Shown: in pieces, positions 1 through 8,206 of the stretch
How the letters are laid out: each line of letters opens with the position of its first letter
Position numbering within the stretch: the stretch's first letter is position 1
Assembly (NCBI GenBank): GCA_934643825.1
Contig: CAKUCW010000010.1
Location: 3,656-67,655 of the forward strand
DNA: 64,000 nucleotides
Direction of reading: 5' to 3'
From: an uncultured Clostridia bacterium
Lineage (GTDB): Bacteria; Bacillota; Clostridia; Christensenellales; Aristaeellaceae
Position numbers and translations under genes: made by a program
The notes under the pieces: model-generated
Seen by the model: the letters and a program-made list of their open reading frames with translations, nothing else
The model's database searches: none
Told to the model about the DNA's origin: nothing

Positions 1-2
1 CG

Positions 3-392
3 ATGGAAGTTTCCTCCAACGCGCCGATGTACCGCGACGATTTCAAGAGCGACATCTTTGTGAGCGTGAATGGGCATGAGCTGGGCGTCTGGACCAGCCC
101 GGGCGATTACGGCGGACGGCGCGGGCGGCTCAACCCCTCCTGGTGGAGCGATACCTCCTCGCAATATGGTCTGCTCAAGACGTGGCGGGTGGATGAAAGC
201 GGAAGCACGCTGGACGATGTCGAGCTTTCCTCCGTCAAGCTTTCCGATCTGGAGCTGGATCGGCAGGACTATATCTCCCTGTGTATCGGCGTTCACGCGG
301 ATGCCGAGCATGTCGGCGGGCTGAACCTGTTCGGCGAAAAATTCGGCGATTTCGCGCAGGGGATCGTCGTGCGAATCGGGTATGCGAAATAA
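3..392 (+). CDS. C-terminal part of an ArsR-type transcriptional regulator (5' truncated by window)
   Basis: The reading frame is open to the left window edge, so only the last 129 residues or so are present and the true start is upstream. The visible part is a compact beta-rich domain with the signatures TSPGDYGGRRGRLNP and GLNLFGEKFGDF. I associate these with the C-terminal ligand-type domain of long (about 300 aa) clostridial ArsR-family repressors; the winged-helix domain would lie outside the window. An intrinsic terminator follows at 451-481. The family name is from memory of the motif, not from a search. The function of the regulated gene is unknown. Confidence 0.6.
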   Translation: MEVSSNAPMYRDDFKSDIFVSVNGHELGVWTSPGDYGGRRGRLNPSWWSDTSSQYGLLKTWRVDESGSTLDDVELSSVKLSDLELDRQDYISLCIGVHADAEHVGGLNLFGEKFGDFAQGIVVRIGYAK

Positions 393-450
393 AAACGCCG
401 CCCTTTCGCTTTTCACATGGATCTGCGTCATCTCGAAGCTATGAGCGTTT

Positions 451-481
451 TCCTTCTCCCCTTTGCGGAGAAGGTTTTTTC
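451..481 (+). terminator. Intrinsic terminator after the ArsR-type gene
   Basis: The arms CCTTCTC (452-458) and GAGAAGG (468-474) are followed directly by a run of six T. It ends the transcript of the upstream regulator, and the promoter of the next operon starts 24 bases later. Confidence 0.75.
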
Positions 482-504
482 TTTCCTCTTTTTCCCCCGT
501 TTTC

Positions 505-533
505 TTGACACGTCCAGATACGCATGATATAGT
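505..533 (+). promoter_or_regulatory. Sigma-A type promoter of the dlt-like cluster
   Basis: TTGACA (505-510), a 17-base spacer and TATAGT (528-533) form a near-consensus promoter. It lies 65 bases upstream of the MBOAT start codon and after the preceding terminator. Confidence 0.8.
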
Positions 534-597
534 TATAAATTGGATTGATTTGCTTTACCGAAACCTGTTGACAGGAAAGAGAAAGAGGAATTTACGC

Positions 598-2172
598 ATG
601 TCGCTTTTCACACTGATCGCGTTCGCCTTTCTGTGCGCGGCGCTGTATTACATCTGCCCGCTGCGCCTGCGGTGGATTCTGCTGCTGCTGGTCAGCTATG
701 GTTATTACGCCTACTGCGGGCTGTCTGCGCTGCCCTATATTCTGACAACCACGCTAAGCACATGGGCGGGTGCGCTGCTCATCTGCAGGGTCGGCGAACA
801 GAGCAAGGCTTATCTGCGTGAGCATAAAACCGAGCTGGATGCCGCGCAGAAAAAGGCACACAAGGCAAAAGCGCGTTCCCGCCAGCGCGTGCTGTTCTTC
901 GCCGTGCTGCTGCTCAACTTCGGCATTTTGGCGGTGCTGAAATACATGAGCCCGCTGCTCTCCTGGGGCGCGTCGCTGGCAGGCAAGACCGCCCCGGCGC
1001 TCAACCTGCTTCTGCCGCTGGGCATCAGCTTTTACACATTCCAGTCGATGGGCTACCTCATCGACGTATACAACGGCAAATATGCCCCGGAAAAGAACCC
1101 GGCACGCTTTGCGCTGTTCGTGTCCTTCTTCCCTCAGCTGATTCAGGGACCGATTGCGCGGTTCGATCAGCTTGCCCATCAGCTTTATGAACCGCATCGC
1201 TTTGACCTCGGGAACATCGAGCGCGGCGCCCTGCTGATGCTCTGGGGCTTTTTCAAAAAGAAGGTCATCGCCGACCGTGCGCTTCCGCTGGTCGAGCAGG
1301 TTTTCGGCAGCCAAAGCCAATACGGCGGCGCGGTCATCGTCGTGGGCGTCTTGTTCTACTCCCTCCAGCAGTACACGGACTTCTCCGGCGGCATCGACAT
1401 GGTCACCGGCATCGCTCAGCTCTTCGGCATCGAGCTTGCGCCCAACTTCAGGCGTCCGTACTTCTCCGTTTCGCTGGGCGACTTCTGGCGCCGCTGGCAT
1501 ATCAGTCTGGGCGGCTGGATGCGCGACTACGTTTTCTATCCCTTTGCGCTGACCAAGCCGATGGCACGCATGAGCAAGTCTCTCAAAAAGCACATCCATC
1601 CGCAGGTCGCCCGTGCGCTTCCCGCCGCGCTGGGCAACGTGCTGGTGTTCCTGCTGGTCGGCATCTGGCACGGCGCACAGATGAACTATGTGCTTTGGGG
1701 GCTTTATAACGGCTTGATCCTCGCCTTCACCTCGCTGGTTGAACCGGCTTACAAAAAGATGAACGAGCGCCTGCCGCAGCTGACCGCCTCCAAGGGCTTC
1801 CATGTGTTCCGCATTCTGCGCACGTTCCTCGTCGTCAACATCGGCTGGTATTTTGACCGCTGCGTACGCGCATCGGACGCCTTCCAGATGCTGCATAAGA
1901 CGCTCTTCTCCTTTGACAGCTGGCAGCTCTTTGACGGCACGCTGGGCACCCTCGGTCTTGCCGCCAAGGATTACCGCATTCTGCTCATCGCAACGCTGAT
2001 TCTCTTCGCCGTTTCCCTGCTTCAGGAGCGCGGCGTCAAGATTCGGGACGGGCTGTTCTCTATGCCGCTCGCCCTGCGCTGGGTCATCCTCTATGCGTTC
2101 ATGCTCTTCGTTCTGGCGACGTTCGGCGGCTCCAATGTCGCGGATGCGGGCTTCATGTACGCGGTATTTTGA
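598..2172 (+). CDS. MBOAT-family membrane-bound O-acyltransferase (DltB-like)
   Basis: Polytopic membrane enzyme of 524 aa, expected to move an acyl group from a carrier protein on the cytoplasmic side to an acceptor outside. The MBOAT signatures are visible: FWRRWHISLGGWMRDYVFYP (His about residue 301) and GIWHGAQMNYVLWG, which holds the likely catalytic His near residue 358. Start chosen at the ATG at 598, with AGAGGAA just upstream; an open frame runs back to 463 but crosses the promoter and has no hydrophobic N-terminus. The stop is followed within 15 bases by the next gene, so they are co-transcribed. DltB of Gram-positive bacteria D-alanylates teichoic acids; here the donor may differ because a decarboxylase is in the same cluster. 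Alginate-acetylase-type MBOATs are a second possibility. Confidence 0.9.
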   Translation: MSLFTLIAFAFLCAALYYICPLRLRWILLLLVSYGYYAYCGLSALPYILTTTLSTWAGALLICRVGEQSKAYLREHKTELDAAQKKAHKAKARSRQRVLFFAVLLLNFGILAVLKYMSPLLSWGASLAGKTAPALNLLLPLGISFYTFQSMGYLIDVYNGKYAPEKNPARFALFVSFFPQLIQGPIARFDQLAHQLYEPHRFDLGNIERGALLMLWGFFKKKVIADRALPLVEQVFGSQSQYGGAVIVVGVLFYSLQQYTDFSGGIDMVTGIAQLFGIELAPNFRRPYFSVSLGDFWRRWHISLGGWMRDYVFYPFALTKPMARMSKSLKKHIHPQVARALPAALGNVLVFLLVGIWHGAQMNYVLWGLYNGLILAFTSLVEPAYKKMNERLPQLTASKGFHVFRILRTFLVVNIGWYFDRCVRASDAFQMLHKTLFSFDSWQLFDGTLGTLGLAAKDYRILLIATLILFAVSLLQERGVKIRDGLFSMPLALRWVILYAFMLFVLATFGGSNVADAGFMYAVF

Positions 2173-2187
2173 TGAGGAGGCGGCGTT

Positions 2188-3591
2188 TTGAAAAGAAAAA
2201 TTATCCGCCTGTGTGTCTTTCTGCTGGGCTTCGTCTGGCTGGTCATCTTCGCCAACACGTTTCTCATCAAGACCGATACCTATGCCCGCCTGACGCTGGC
2301 GGAGCTTCAGGAACGCGATGACATTCAGGTCGCCTTCGTCGGCTCTTCCATCGTGCGGGATCACTTCAACGCCGAAATGATTTCCGAACAGACCGGCTTC
2401 ACCTGCTTTTCCGTCGGCATTCCCTGTGCGGCGCTGCAAGCCGATCTCGCCGTCACCAAGGAGCTTTATCGGAAAAACAGCCCGGAATGGACGATTCTCG
2501 TCGTCGAGCCGTTTACGTTTGACACCGTGCGCGAGGGCATCGAAGCGCAGTATGAGCTGATGCCCTATCTGTCCTCCCCCATCGAGCAGGTCAAGTATTA
2601 CCTGCGCCTGTGCCGCGAGGACGGTTGGTATTTCGACCGGTTGTTCATGTTCCGCGACTTCGGCGTCGAATCGTTCCGCGACTTCACCAAGACGGTCGGT
2701 CTGCATTTCTTCCCGTGGCAGACCTATCAGTCCATGAAGCCCAAACTCGACAAGCGCATGACCTACGCGGGCAGCGGCTTTGTCCGCTACAACACGAAGG
2801 ACCGCGCCACCAAGGTCGTTCGTCAGCAGATCATTCGCGAATACACGGGCTATGAGTACGAGCTGTACCCCCATTCCAAGGAGATGCTGCTGGAATACCG
2901 CGATCTTGTCGAGCAAAACGGTTCCAAGCTGATGGTCTTCATCTATCCGAACATGACGGCGCACAACCTCGCCATACCGGGCTTTCTGGATTACAACGCC
3001 AGCCTGATGAAATTCTGCGCGGAAAACGGCATCGAGTGCGTCAATTTCTCTCTCGCCAAGCCCGAGCTGTATCCCCGCAAGACGGACAGCTATTACTTCG
3101 ACCTGTATCACATGGTCGGCTCCGGCGCGGATATCTTCAGCACCTGTTTTTCCAAGTTCTTCAACGCCTATCTCGCGGGCGAAGACACGAGCGGCTGGTT
3201 CTACAAGGACAACGCCGAGTATCTCGCCTCGATTTCCTACATCACCAACTGCTGGATCTCCACCTATGTCCCCGGCGAATGGAACAGAGCGTGGGAACAG
3301 GATGAAGCCGCTGTCGCCGCCGCCGCGCAGGGGCGCGACGTCTACCTCGCCAACTGCAACCACGGCACATCCGTCACGCCGGAATACCGTTTCGTGCTGC
3401 TGGATGAGGCGACCGGCGCGGAAACCGAGCTGACCGGCTGGCAGACGGACGGCATTTACAGCTGTGAGCCGGGCGCGATGCGGGGCAAATGCCTGCGCAT
3501 CTACGCCCGTCCGCAGGGCGGCGAGCAAAACCGCGACGTATATTTCGATTTCCGCCCCGGCAAGGACGAAGAACCCTGCCTGCAGGTTTAG
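2188..3591 (+). CDS. Membrane-anchored SGNH/DltD-like protein, copy 1
   Basis: 467 aa. One N-terminal membrane helix (about residues 5-27) precedes an extracellular alpha/beta domain. A nucleophile-type GSS motif lies at 52-54 (AFVGSSIVRDHFN) and a D-x-x-H motif further on (DLYHMVGSGADIF), as expected for Ser-Asp-His esterases of the SGNH/DltD type. The start is TTG at 2188 with AGGAGG seven bases upstream; no ATG fits the anchor. It follows the MBOAT gene by 15 bases and is paralogous to the next gene along its whole length. By analogy with DltD it would act outside the membrane with the MBOAT protein to hand the acyl group to its acceptor or to edit it. Assignment to DltD itself is not certain. 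Confidence 0.75.
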   Translation: MKRKIIRLCVFLLGFVWLVIFANTFLIKTDTYARLTLAELQERDDIQVAFVGSSIVRDHFNAEMISEQTGFTCFSVGIPCAALQADLAVTKELYRKNSPEWTILVVEPFTFDTVREGIEAQYELMPYLSSPIEQVKYYLRLCREDGWYFDRLFMFRDFGVESFRDFTKTVGLHFFPWQTYQSMKPKLDKRMTYAGSGFVRYNTKDRATKVVRQQIIREYTGYEYELYPHSKEMLLEYRDLVEQNGSKLMVFIYPNMTAHNLAIPGFLDYNASLMKFCAENGIECVNFSLAKPELYPRKTDSYYFDLYHMVGSGADIFSTCFSKFFNAYLAGEDTSGWFYKDNAEYLASISYITNCWISTYVPGEWNRAWEQDEAAVAAAAQGRDVYLANCNHGTSVTPEYRFVLLDEATGAETELTGWQTDGIYSCEPGAMRGKCLRIYARPQGGEQNRDVYFDFRPGKDEEPCLQV

Positions 3592-3604
3592 GAGGCATAC
3601 TTTC

Positions 3605-4927
3605 GTGAAACACTTCATACGGCTTGCGGTCTTTCTGCTCGGCTTTGCCCTGCTCGTCATCCTCGCGGACTGCACGCTGATTCAGACGGATACGTTCGTC
3701 GCGCTGACGCTTTCGGAGATGAAATCCCGCAGCGACATTGAGCTGGCTGTCGTCGGCTCCTCCATCGTGCGCGACCATTTCAACGCCGAACTCATCAGCG
3801 AAAAGACCGGAAAGCAGGCGTTTTCCGCCGCAGTCCCCGGGCTGTCGCTTCAGGGCGAACTGGCGCTGACCCGCGAGCTTTATAAGACGAATGACCCTGC
3901 ATACACCGTTCTGGTTTTGGAGCCTTACAACTTCGATACCGTCAAGGAAGATCCGAACGCCCAATATAAGCTGATGCCCTTTCTCAGCGACACGGGCAAC
4001 CGATTCGATTACTATCTGGATGTCTGCCGCGAGGACGGCAAGTATCTCGACCGACTGCTGATGTTCCGCGAATTCGGCGTCGAGTCGCTTGCCGATATCC
4101 GCAAGACGGTCGGACTGCATATGCATGCGCAAAAGACCTATGCGCGTCTTCGCCCGACGATGGACGGCACGGTCTCCTACGCGGGCGGCGGCTTCCTGCG
4201 CCACACCAGCGGCGAAAGCGCGGAAACGCTCATCCGCGAAACCGTCCTGCGCGAGAAGGACCCCGGCTATTATTACGAAATCTACGACGCATCCAAATCC
4301 CTGCTGACGCGCTACAAGGCACTCTGTGAGGAAAAGGGAAGCCGACTCATCGTGATGCTCTTCCCGAATCTGACGGCGCACGCGCTGGCTGAGCCGGGCT
4401 TCCTGCCCTATGGCGAAAGCCTGATGAAGTTCTGTCGGGAAAGCGGCATCCCCTGCTTCAACTTCCAGTATGCCAAAGCCGAATTCATGGAGAACCTTGA
4501 CGGCTACTATTACGACCTCTATCACATGAACGGCACCGGCGCGGATCTTTTCAGCGAGGCGTTTTCGCGCTTCTTCAACGCCTATGCTGCCGGAGAGGAC
4601 GTCAGCGGCTGGTTCTATGAAAACAGCGCGGACTATCTGGCGTCCATCGACCGCATCACCAATGTCTGGCTGAGCGTCGGCGAAAACGAGTGGATTGCGG
4701 ACTGCAACCGCGGCTCACTCGTCACGCCGCTGTATCGGTTCGCCGCCGTTTATGCGGACGGAAGCGAAACGCTCCTGCGCGATTACAGCGAAGACGGCGT
4801 TTTCTCCGCCGAAAGCATTCCGGAGGGCGCGACACTCAAGGTTTACGCCGTCCCGCAGGGACAGGAGGACGCCGAGCCGGTCTGGTATGTTGTTTCCGAG
4901 CGTTCGCCGAGGCTGTCCGACTCTTGA
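3605..4927 (+). CDS. Membrane-anchored SGNH/DltD-like protein, copy 2
   Basis: 440 aa, clearly homologous to the preceding gene: same N-terminal anchor (residues 3-25), same GSSIVRDHFNAE block (GSS at 51-53), same DLYHMNGTGADLFS block, and the same C-terminal small domain ending with a VYADGSE-type strand. Start taken as GTG at 3605. GGAGG at 3591-3595 overlaps the stop codon of the upstream gene, so translation is coupled; an upstream in-frame ATG at 3464 lies inside the previous gene and is less likely. The copies differ by many substitutions, so the duplication is old and both are probably functional. The stop codon overlaps the -35 box of the next promoter. Confidence 0.75.
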   Translation: MKHFIRLAVFLLGFALLVILADCTLIQTDTFVALTLSEMKSRSDIELAVVGSSIVRDHFNAELISEKTGKQAFSAAVPGLSLQGELALTRELYKTNDPAYTVLVLEPYNFDTVKEDPNAQYKLMPFLSDTGNRFDYYLDVCREDGKYLDRLLMFREFGVESLADIRKTVGLHMHAQKTYARLRPTMDGTVSYAGGGFLRHTSGESAETLIRETVLREKDPGYYYEIYDASKSLLTRYKALCEEKGSRLIVMLFPNLTAHALAEPGFLPYGESLMKFCRESGIPCFNFQYAKAEFMENLDGYYYDLYHMNGTGADLFSEAFSRFFNAYAAGEDVSGWFYENSADYLASIDRITNVWLSVGENEWIADCNRGSLVTPLYRFAAVYADGSETLLRDYSEDGVFSAESIPEGATLKVYAVPQGQEDAEPVWYVVSERSPRLSDS

Positions 4928-4952
4928 ACAATGCGCGGCAATCGGGTATAAT
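4924..4952 (+). promoter_or_regulatory. Internal promoter before the DltA-like ligase
   Basis: TTGAAC (4924-4929), a 17-base spacer and TATAAT (4947-4952). The -35 box overlaps the TGA stop (4925-4927) of the upstream gene. The ligase-decarboxylase part can therefore be expressed apart from the membrane genes. Confidence 0.75.
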
Positions 4953-4963
4953 AGAATAACGCA

Positions 4964-4999
4964 AAGCGGGACGCGCTTATCGTGCGTTCCGCTTGTTTT
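4964..4999 (+). terminator. Hairpin with T-rich tail in the leader of the ligase gene
   Basis: Arms of 13 bases at 4964-4976 and 4982-4994 (AAGCGGGACGCGC against GTGCGTTCCGCTT, with G-U pairs) have a 5-base loop and are followed by GTTTTAT. It can end transcripts of the upstream genes. It also begins only about five bases after the predicted start point of the internal promoter, so it forms the 5' end of the ligase mRNA. Confidence 0.6.
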
Positions 5000-5027
5000 A
5001 TGTGAATGACAGCAAGAGGATAACATC

Positions 5028-6572
5028 ATGAAAACTCTGATCTTAGACTATATGGAAGCGACGGCGGCACGTCTGCCGGAAAAGACCGCCTTTGCGGACG
5101 AAAACTCGTCCGTCACGTTCAGCGCACTCGTTGCCCGTGCGAAAGCGGTCGCCAGTGCGCTGTGCGGCTATGTGCCGCCCAGAAGCGTCATCGGCTTTTA
5201 CATGGACAAGGGCGTCGATACCGCCATCGGCTTCATGGGCGCGGTCTATGCGGGCTGTGCCTATTCGCTGCTCAACCTGCGCCATCCCGCCGCACGCATC
5301 CGTGCGATGCTGGAAACGCTGGATACGCCGATTGTCGTAACGGACAGGGCGCATCTTTCCCAGCTGGAGGCGCTTGAAGCACCCGCACGCATTCTGCTCA
5401 TCGAAGATTTGCAGACAACTGCCCCTGATGAAGCCGCGCTTTCGCGGATTCGCGCAGGCATGATCGACGCCGACCCGCTGTATGTCAACTTTACCAGCGG
5501 ATCGACCGGCACGCCCAAGGGCGTCGTCGTCTGCCATCGCAACGTCTGCGACTTCATCCCCTGCTTTACGGAAACCTTCTCCATCGGCGAGGCGGACGTG
5601 CTTGCCAACCAGGCGCCTTTCGACTTTGACGTTTCGGTCAAGGATATTTACAGCGGACTGTTCACCGGCGCGACGGTTGAAATCGTTCCGACGGCGTATT
5701 TCACCAACCCGACCAAGCTGATGGATTTCCTCTGCGACAGGCAGACGACCGTCATGGTTTGGGCAGTCAGTGCGCTGTGCTTCCTGACGACGATGAACGC
5801 GCTCGCCTACAAGACGCCCGACAAGCTCCGCGCCATCCTCTTTTCGGGCGAAGTGATGCCCATCAAGCATCTGCATAAGCTGCAAAAGTATCTGCCGAAC
5901 GTGCAGTATGTCAACCTTTACGGCCCGACGGAAATCACCTGCAACTGCACCTATTACGTCGTGGATCGGGATTTCGCGGAAAACGAAAGCCTGCCCATCG
6001 GCGTACCGTTTGCCAATGAGCGCATCCTGCTGCTCAAGCCGGACGGCGGCGAGGAAGCCGCGCCCGGTGAAATCGGCGAGCTTTGCGTCAGCGGAACTTC
6101 CGTCGCGCTGGGCTATTACAAAGACCCCGAGCGCACCGCCGCCAGCTTTACCCAAAACCCGCTCAACCATGCTTACATCGAGCCGATTTATCGCACGGGC
6201 GACCTTGTGAAGCTCAATGAGCGCGGCGAAATGGTGTATGTTTCCCGAAAGGATTTCCAGATCAAGCACATGGGTCACCGCATCGAGCTGAGCGAAATCG
6301 AGGTGCAGATGACGGCGGTTCCCGGCGTTGACCGTACGCTCTGCGCCTATCTGGAGGACAAGGGCAAGATTCTCGCCTTCTATACCGGTTCGGCAGAGAA
6401 GAACGACATCGTTGCCGCGCTCCGCGAGCTTCTGCCCGCCTATATGATTCCGAACCTGTTCATGCAGGTGGACGCCATGCCGCTGAACAAAAACGGCAAA
6501 ATCGACCGCGCCGCACTGCTTGCGCAGTACGCCGCCGCGAGAGCCGCCAAAAAGGAGAGCCGCCATGGATAA
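5028..6572 (+). CDS. AMP-forming amino-acid:carrier-protein ligase (DltA-like)
   Basis: 514 aa adenylation enzyme, expected to activate an amino acid with ATP and load it on the phosphopantetheine arm of a carrier protein. Core motifs are present in order: P-loop TSGSTGTPKG from residue 156, LYGPTEITCNC near 298, YRTGDLV near 390, and the C-terminal invariant lysine in NKNGKIDR (Lys491). Length and motif spacing fit D-alanine:carrier ligases (DltA) and single NRPS adenylation domains. The ATG at 5028 has AGAGGA upstream. The 3' end overlaps the decarboxylase start by eight bases. The substrate cannot be read from the sequence by eye; D-alanine is the default, but the adjacent decarboxylase makes an acidic or basic amino acid plausible. 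Confidence 0.85.
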   Translation: MKTLILDYMEATAARLPEKTAFADENSSVTFSALVARAKAVASALCGYVPPRSVIGFYMDKGVDTAIGFMGAVYAGCAYSLLNLRHPAARIRAMLETLDTPIVVTDRAHLSQLEALEAPARILLIEDLQTTAPDEAALSRIRAGMIDADPLYVNFTSGSTGTPKGVVVCHRNVCDFIPCFTETFSIGEADVLANQAPFDFDVSVKDIYSGLFTGATVEIVPTAYFTNPTKLMDFLCDRQTTVMVWAVSALCFLTTMNALAYKTPDKLRAILFSGEVMPIKHLHKLQKYLPNVQYVNLYGPTEITCNCTYYVVDRDFAENESLPIGVPFANERILLLKPDGGEEAAPGEIGELCVSGTSVALGYYKDPERTAASFTQNPLNHAYIEPIYRTGDLVKLNERGEMVYVSRKDFQIKHMGHRIELSEIEVQMTAVPGVDRTLCAYLEDKGKILAFYTGSAEKNDIVAALRELLPAYMIPNLFMQVDAMPLNKNGKIDRAALLAQYAAARAAKKESRHG

Positions 6573-7740
6573 TCAACAGCTTGCCGCCATTGCCGAGCGT
6601 TTCGGCACGCCGTGCTTCGTCTTTGACGAAACCGCGCTGGAAAAGCGCATGCGTGCCGTGCGGGAGATGCTCGCGCCGAGCGTCGCGCTCTGCTATTCGA
6701 TTAAGGCGAACCCGTTTCTCATCCCCGCCATGCGCAGCCTCGTCGGCACGCTTGAGGTTTGCAGCCCCGGCGAACTGGAAATCTGCATGAAGCAGGGCGT
6801 CGCGCCCGACACCATCCTCTTTTCCGGCGTAAACAAGACGCGTGAGGATATCGAGCGGGCGATGGACTGCGGCGTGACGCGGTTCACCTGCGAATCCCCC
6901 CTGCATATCCGCCTCATCGACGAGGCGGCGCAGAAGCGCGGCAGAATCTACCCCGTTCTTCTTCGGCTGACAGCCGGTTCTCAGTTTGGCATGGACGAGC
7001 GCGACTTTTTTGCCGCACTGGATCATCGGGCGGACACGCCGGGCATCCGCATCGAAGGCATCCACTACTTCTCCGGCACTCAGCGCAAAAAGCTCGATGG
7101 TCAGCGCAAGGAGTTGACGATGCTCGCCGAGCTGGTATCGCGGCTGAAAGCGGAATACGGCTTTGAAACCGTCCGCGTCGAATACGGCCCCGGGCTGTAC
7201 TTCCCCTATTTCAACCACGAGGATCACAGCGACACCCTCGCGCCCCTGCGTGAGCTTGCGCCGGATCTGGAATCGCTGGCATCGGTCTGCGAGCTGACCA
7301 TCGAGATGGGACGCTTCTTCGCCTCCGAATGCGGAACCTACCTGACGCGTGTCGTCGATACGAAAACGAACTGCGGCACATCCTACGCCATCGTGGACGG
7401 CGGCATCCACCACGTCAACTATCTGGGCGGCAACATGGGCATGCGCGTGCCCATCATCGCGCATATTCCCGAGCGGGAAGGCGCAGAGCCTGCGCCGTGG
7501 GCGCTATGCGGCAGCCTTTGCACGACGGCGGATGTGCTGGTTCGCAAAGCGGAATTCGCCGGACTTGAGCTGGGCGACCTGCTGGCGTTTCAGAACATCG
7601 GCGCATACTCCGTGACGGAAGGCCCCGCGCTGTTTCTGAGCCGCGCCATGCCGCGCATCGTTCTGCACGGCGCGGAAGGCGACCGACTCGCACGCGATAC
7701 CGTCCAGAGCTGGGCGCTGAACTGCGAAGGGGAACATTGA
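6565..7740 (+). CDS. Fold-type III PLP-dependent decarboxylase (diaminopimelate/BtrK-like)
   Basis: 391 aa. The PLP lysine is Lys47 in CYSIKANPF. It is followed by GTLEVCSPGELE, the GIHYFSGTQ block (in place of the HIGS type of LysA), SECGTYLTRVVDTK, and the cross-domain Cys motif CGSLCTTADVL. These features are shared by LysA-like decarboxylases and closest in feel to those that act on carrier-bound substrates (BtrK in butirosin synthesis, and the exosortase-associated decarboxylases). The ATG at 6565 has AAAGGAG upstream and overlaps the ligase stop, so translation is coupled. Being wedged between ligase and carrier gene, it probably modifies the tethered amino acid. Free amino-acid decarboxylase or racemase activity cannot be excluded. 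Confidence 0.8.
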   Translation: MDNQQLAAIAERFGTPCFVFDETALEKRMRAVREMLAPSVALCYSIKANPFLIPAMRSLVGTLEVCSPGELEICMKQGVAPDTILFSGVNKTREDIERAMDCGVTRFTCESPLHIRLIDEAAQKRGRIYPVLLRLTAGSQFGMDERDFFAALDHRADTPGIRIEGIHYFSGTQRKKLDGQRKELTMLAELVSRLKAEYGFETVRVEYGPGLYFPYFNHEDHSDTLAPLRELAPDLESLASVCELTIEMGRFFASECGTYLTRVVDTKTNCGTSYAIVDGGIHHVNYLGGNMGMRVPIIAHIPEREGAEPAPWALCGSLCTTADVLVRKAEFAGLELGDLLAFQNIGAYSVTEGPALFLSRAMPRIVLHGAEGDRLARDTVQSWALNCEGEH

Positions 7741-7872
7741 AAGCTGTTGAGGGCGCTGCCTTCAAACTCCCGCCTTTGTTCCCTGCACCCTGACTGTGCT
7801 GTCGCTTTGCGATAGCTGACCAAGCACAGATTCCGCTCAGATTTTGTGATCTGTCGCGAAGCGGTAAATCCA

Positions 7873-7913
7873 AGAACCTCAGGTTCCTGGTGGGGCTTGG
7901 GGCAACGCTCCAA
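7873..7913 (+). repeat. Stem-loop repeat A, copy 1 (upstream of the carrier-protein gene)
   Basis: Contains the dyad AACCTCAGGTT followed by a GGGGCTTGGGGCAACGCTCC hairpin-like block. The same arrangement recurs at 13606, and on the minus strand near 20573 and 29526. In each case it lies just upstream of a start codon and points in the direction of that gene. The rest of the 7741-7963 gap holds no further gene that I can see. Confidence 0.65.
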
Positions 7914-7963
7914 ACGTCACCTTGTGCCTAAATATAAGCCTAAATATAAAAGGAGAAATCACC

Positions 7964-8194
7964 ATGAAAGACACCATTCTGGATATCCTCTCTGAAATCG
8001 TTGAGGATGTAGACTTTGACACCTGCACGACCCTGATCGACGACGGTATCCTCTCCTCGCTGGATATCATCCAGCTCATCGGCGCCCTGAACGACGAGTT
8101 CGACCTGTCCATCCCCGCGACCGAGATCGTTCCGGAGAACTTCAACAGCGTGGACGCGATGGTTGCGATGGTCTCGCGCCTTTCCGAGGAGTAA
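7964..8194 (+). CDS. Acyl/aminoacyl carrier protein (DltC-like)
   Basis: 76 aa acidic four-helix carrier. The phosphopantetheine site is in DDGILSSLDIIQL, with Ser32 as the likely attachment residue; the lack of the acidic residue before it (usual DSL/DSM) is a small deviation. The start is ATG at 7964 with AAGGAG nine bases upstream; an open frame back to 7922 lacks a ribosome site. It would carry the amino-acyl group loaded by the ligase upstream and decarboxylated by the PLP enzyme, and present it to the MBOAT protein. It is separated from the decarboxylase by a 223-base gap containing a stem-loop repeat, and followed by an aminopeptidase gene 12 bases later. Confidence 0.88.
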   Translation: MKDTILDILSEIVEDVDFDTCTTLIDDGILSSLDIIQLIGALNDEFDLSIPATEIVPENFNSVDAMVAMVSRLSEE

Positions 8195-8206
8195 GAGGGC
8201 GAACAT

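Noticed and set aside
754..3675. Very long minus-strand open frame (about 970 codons) opposite the MBOAT and first SGNH gene
   Set aside because: It mirrors GC-rich codons of the plus-strand genes, has no ribosome site or domain, and covers two clear genes.
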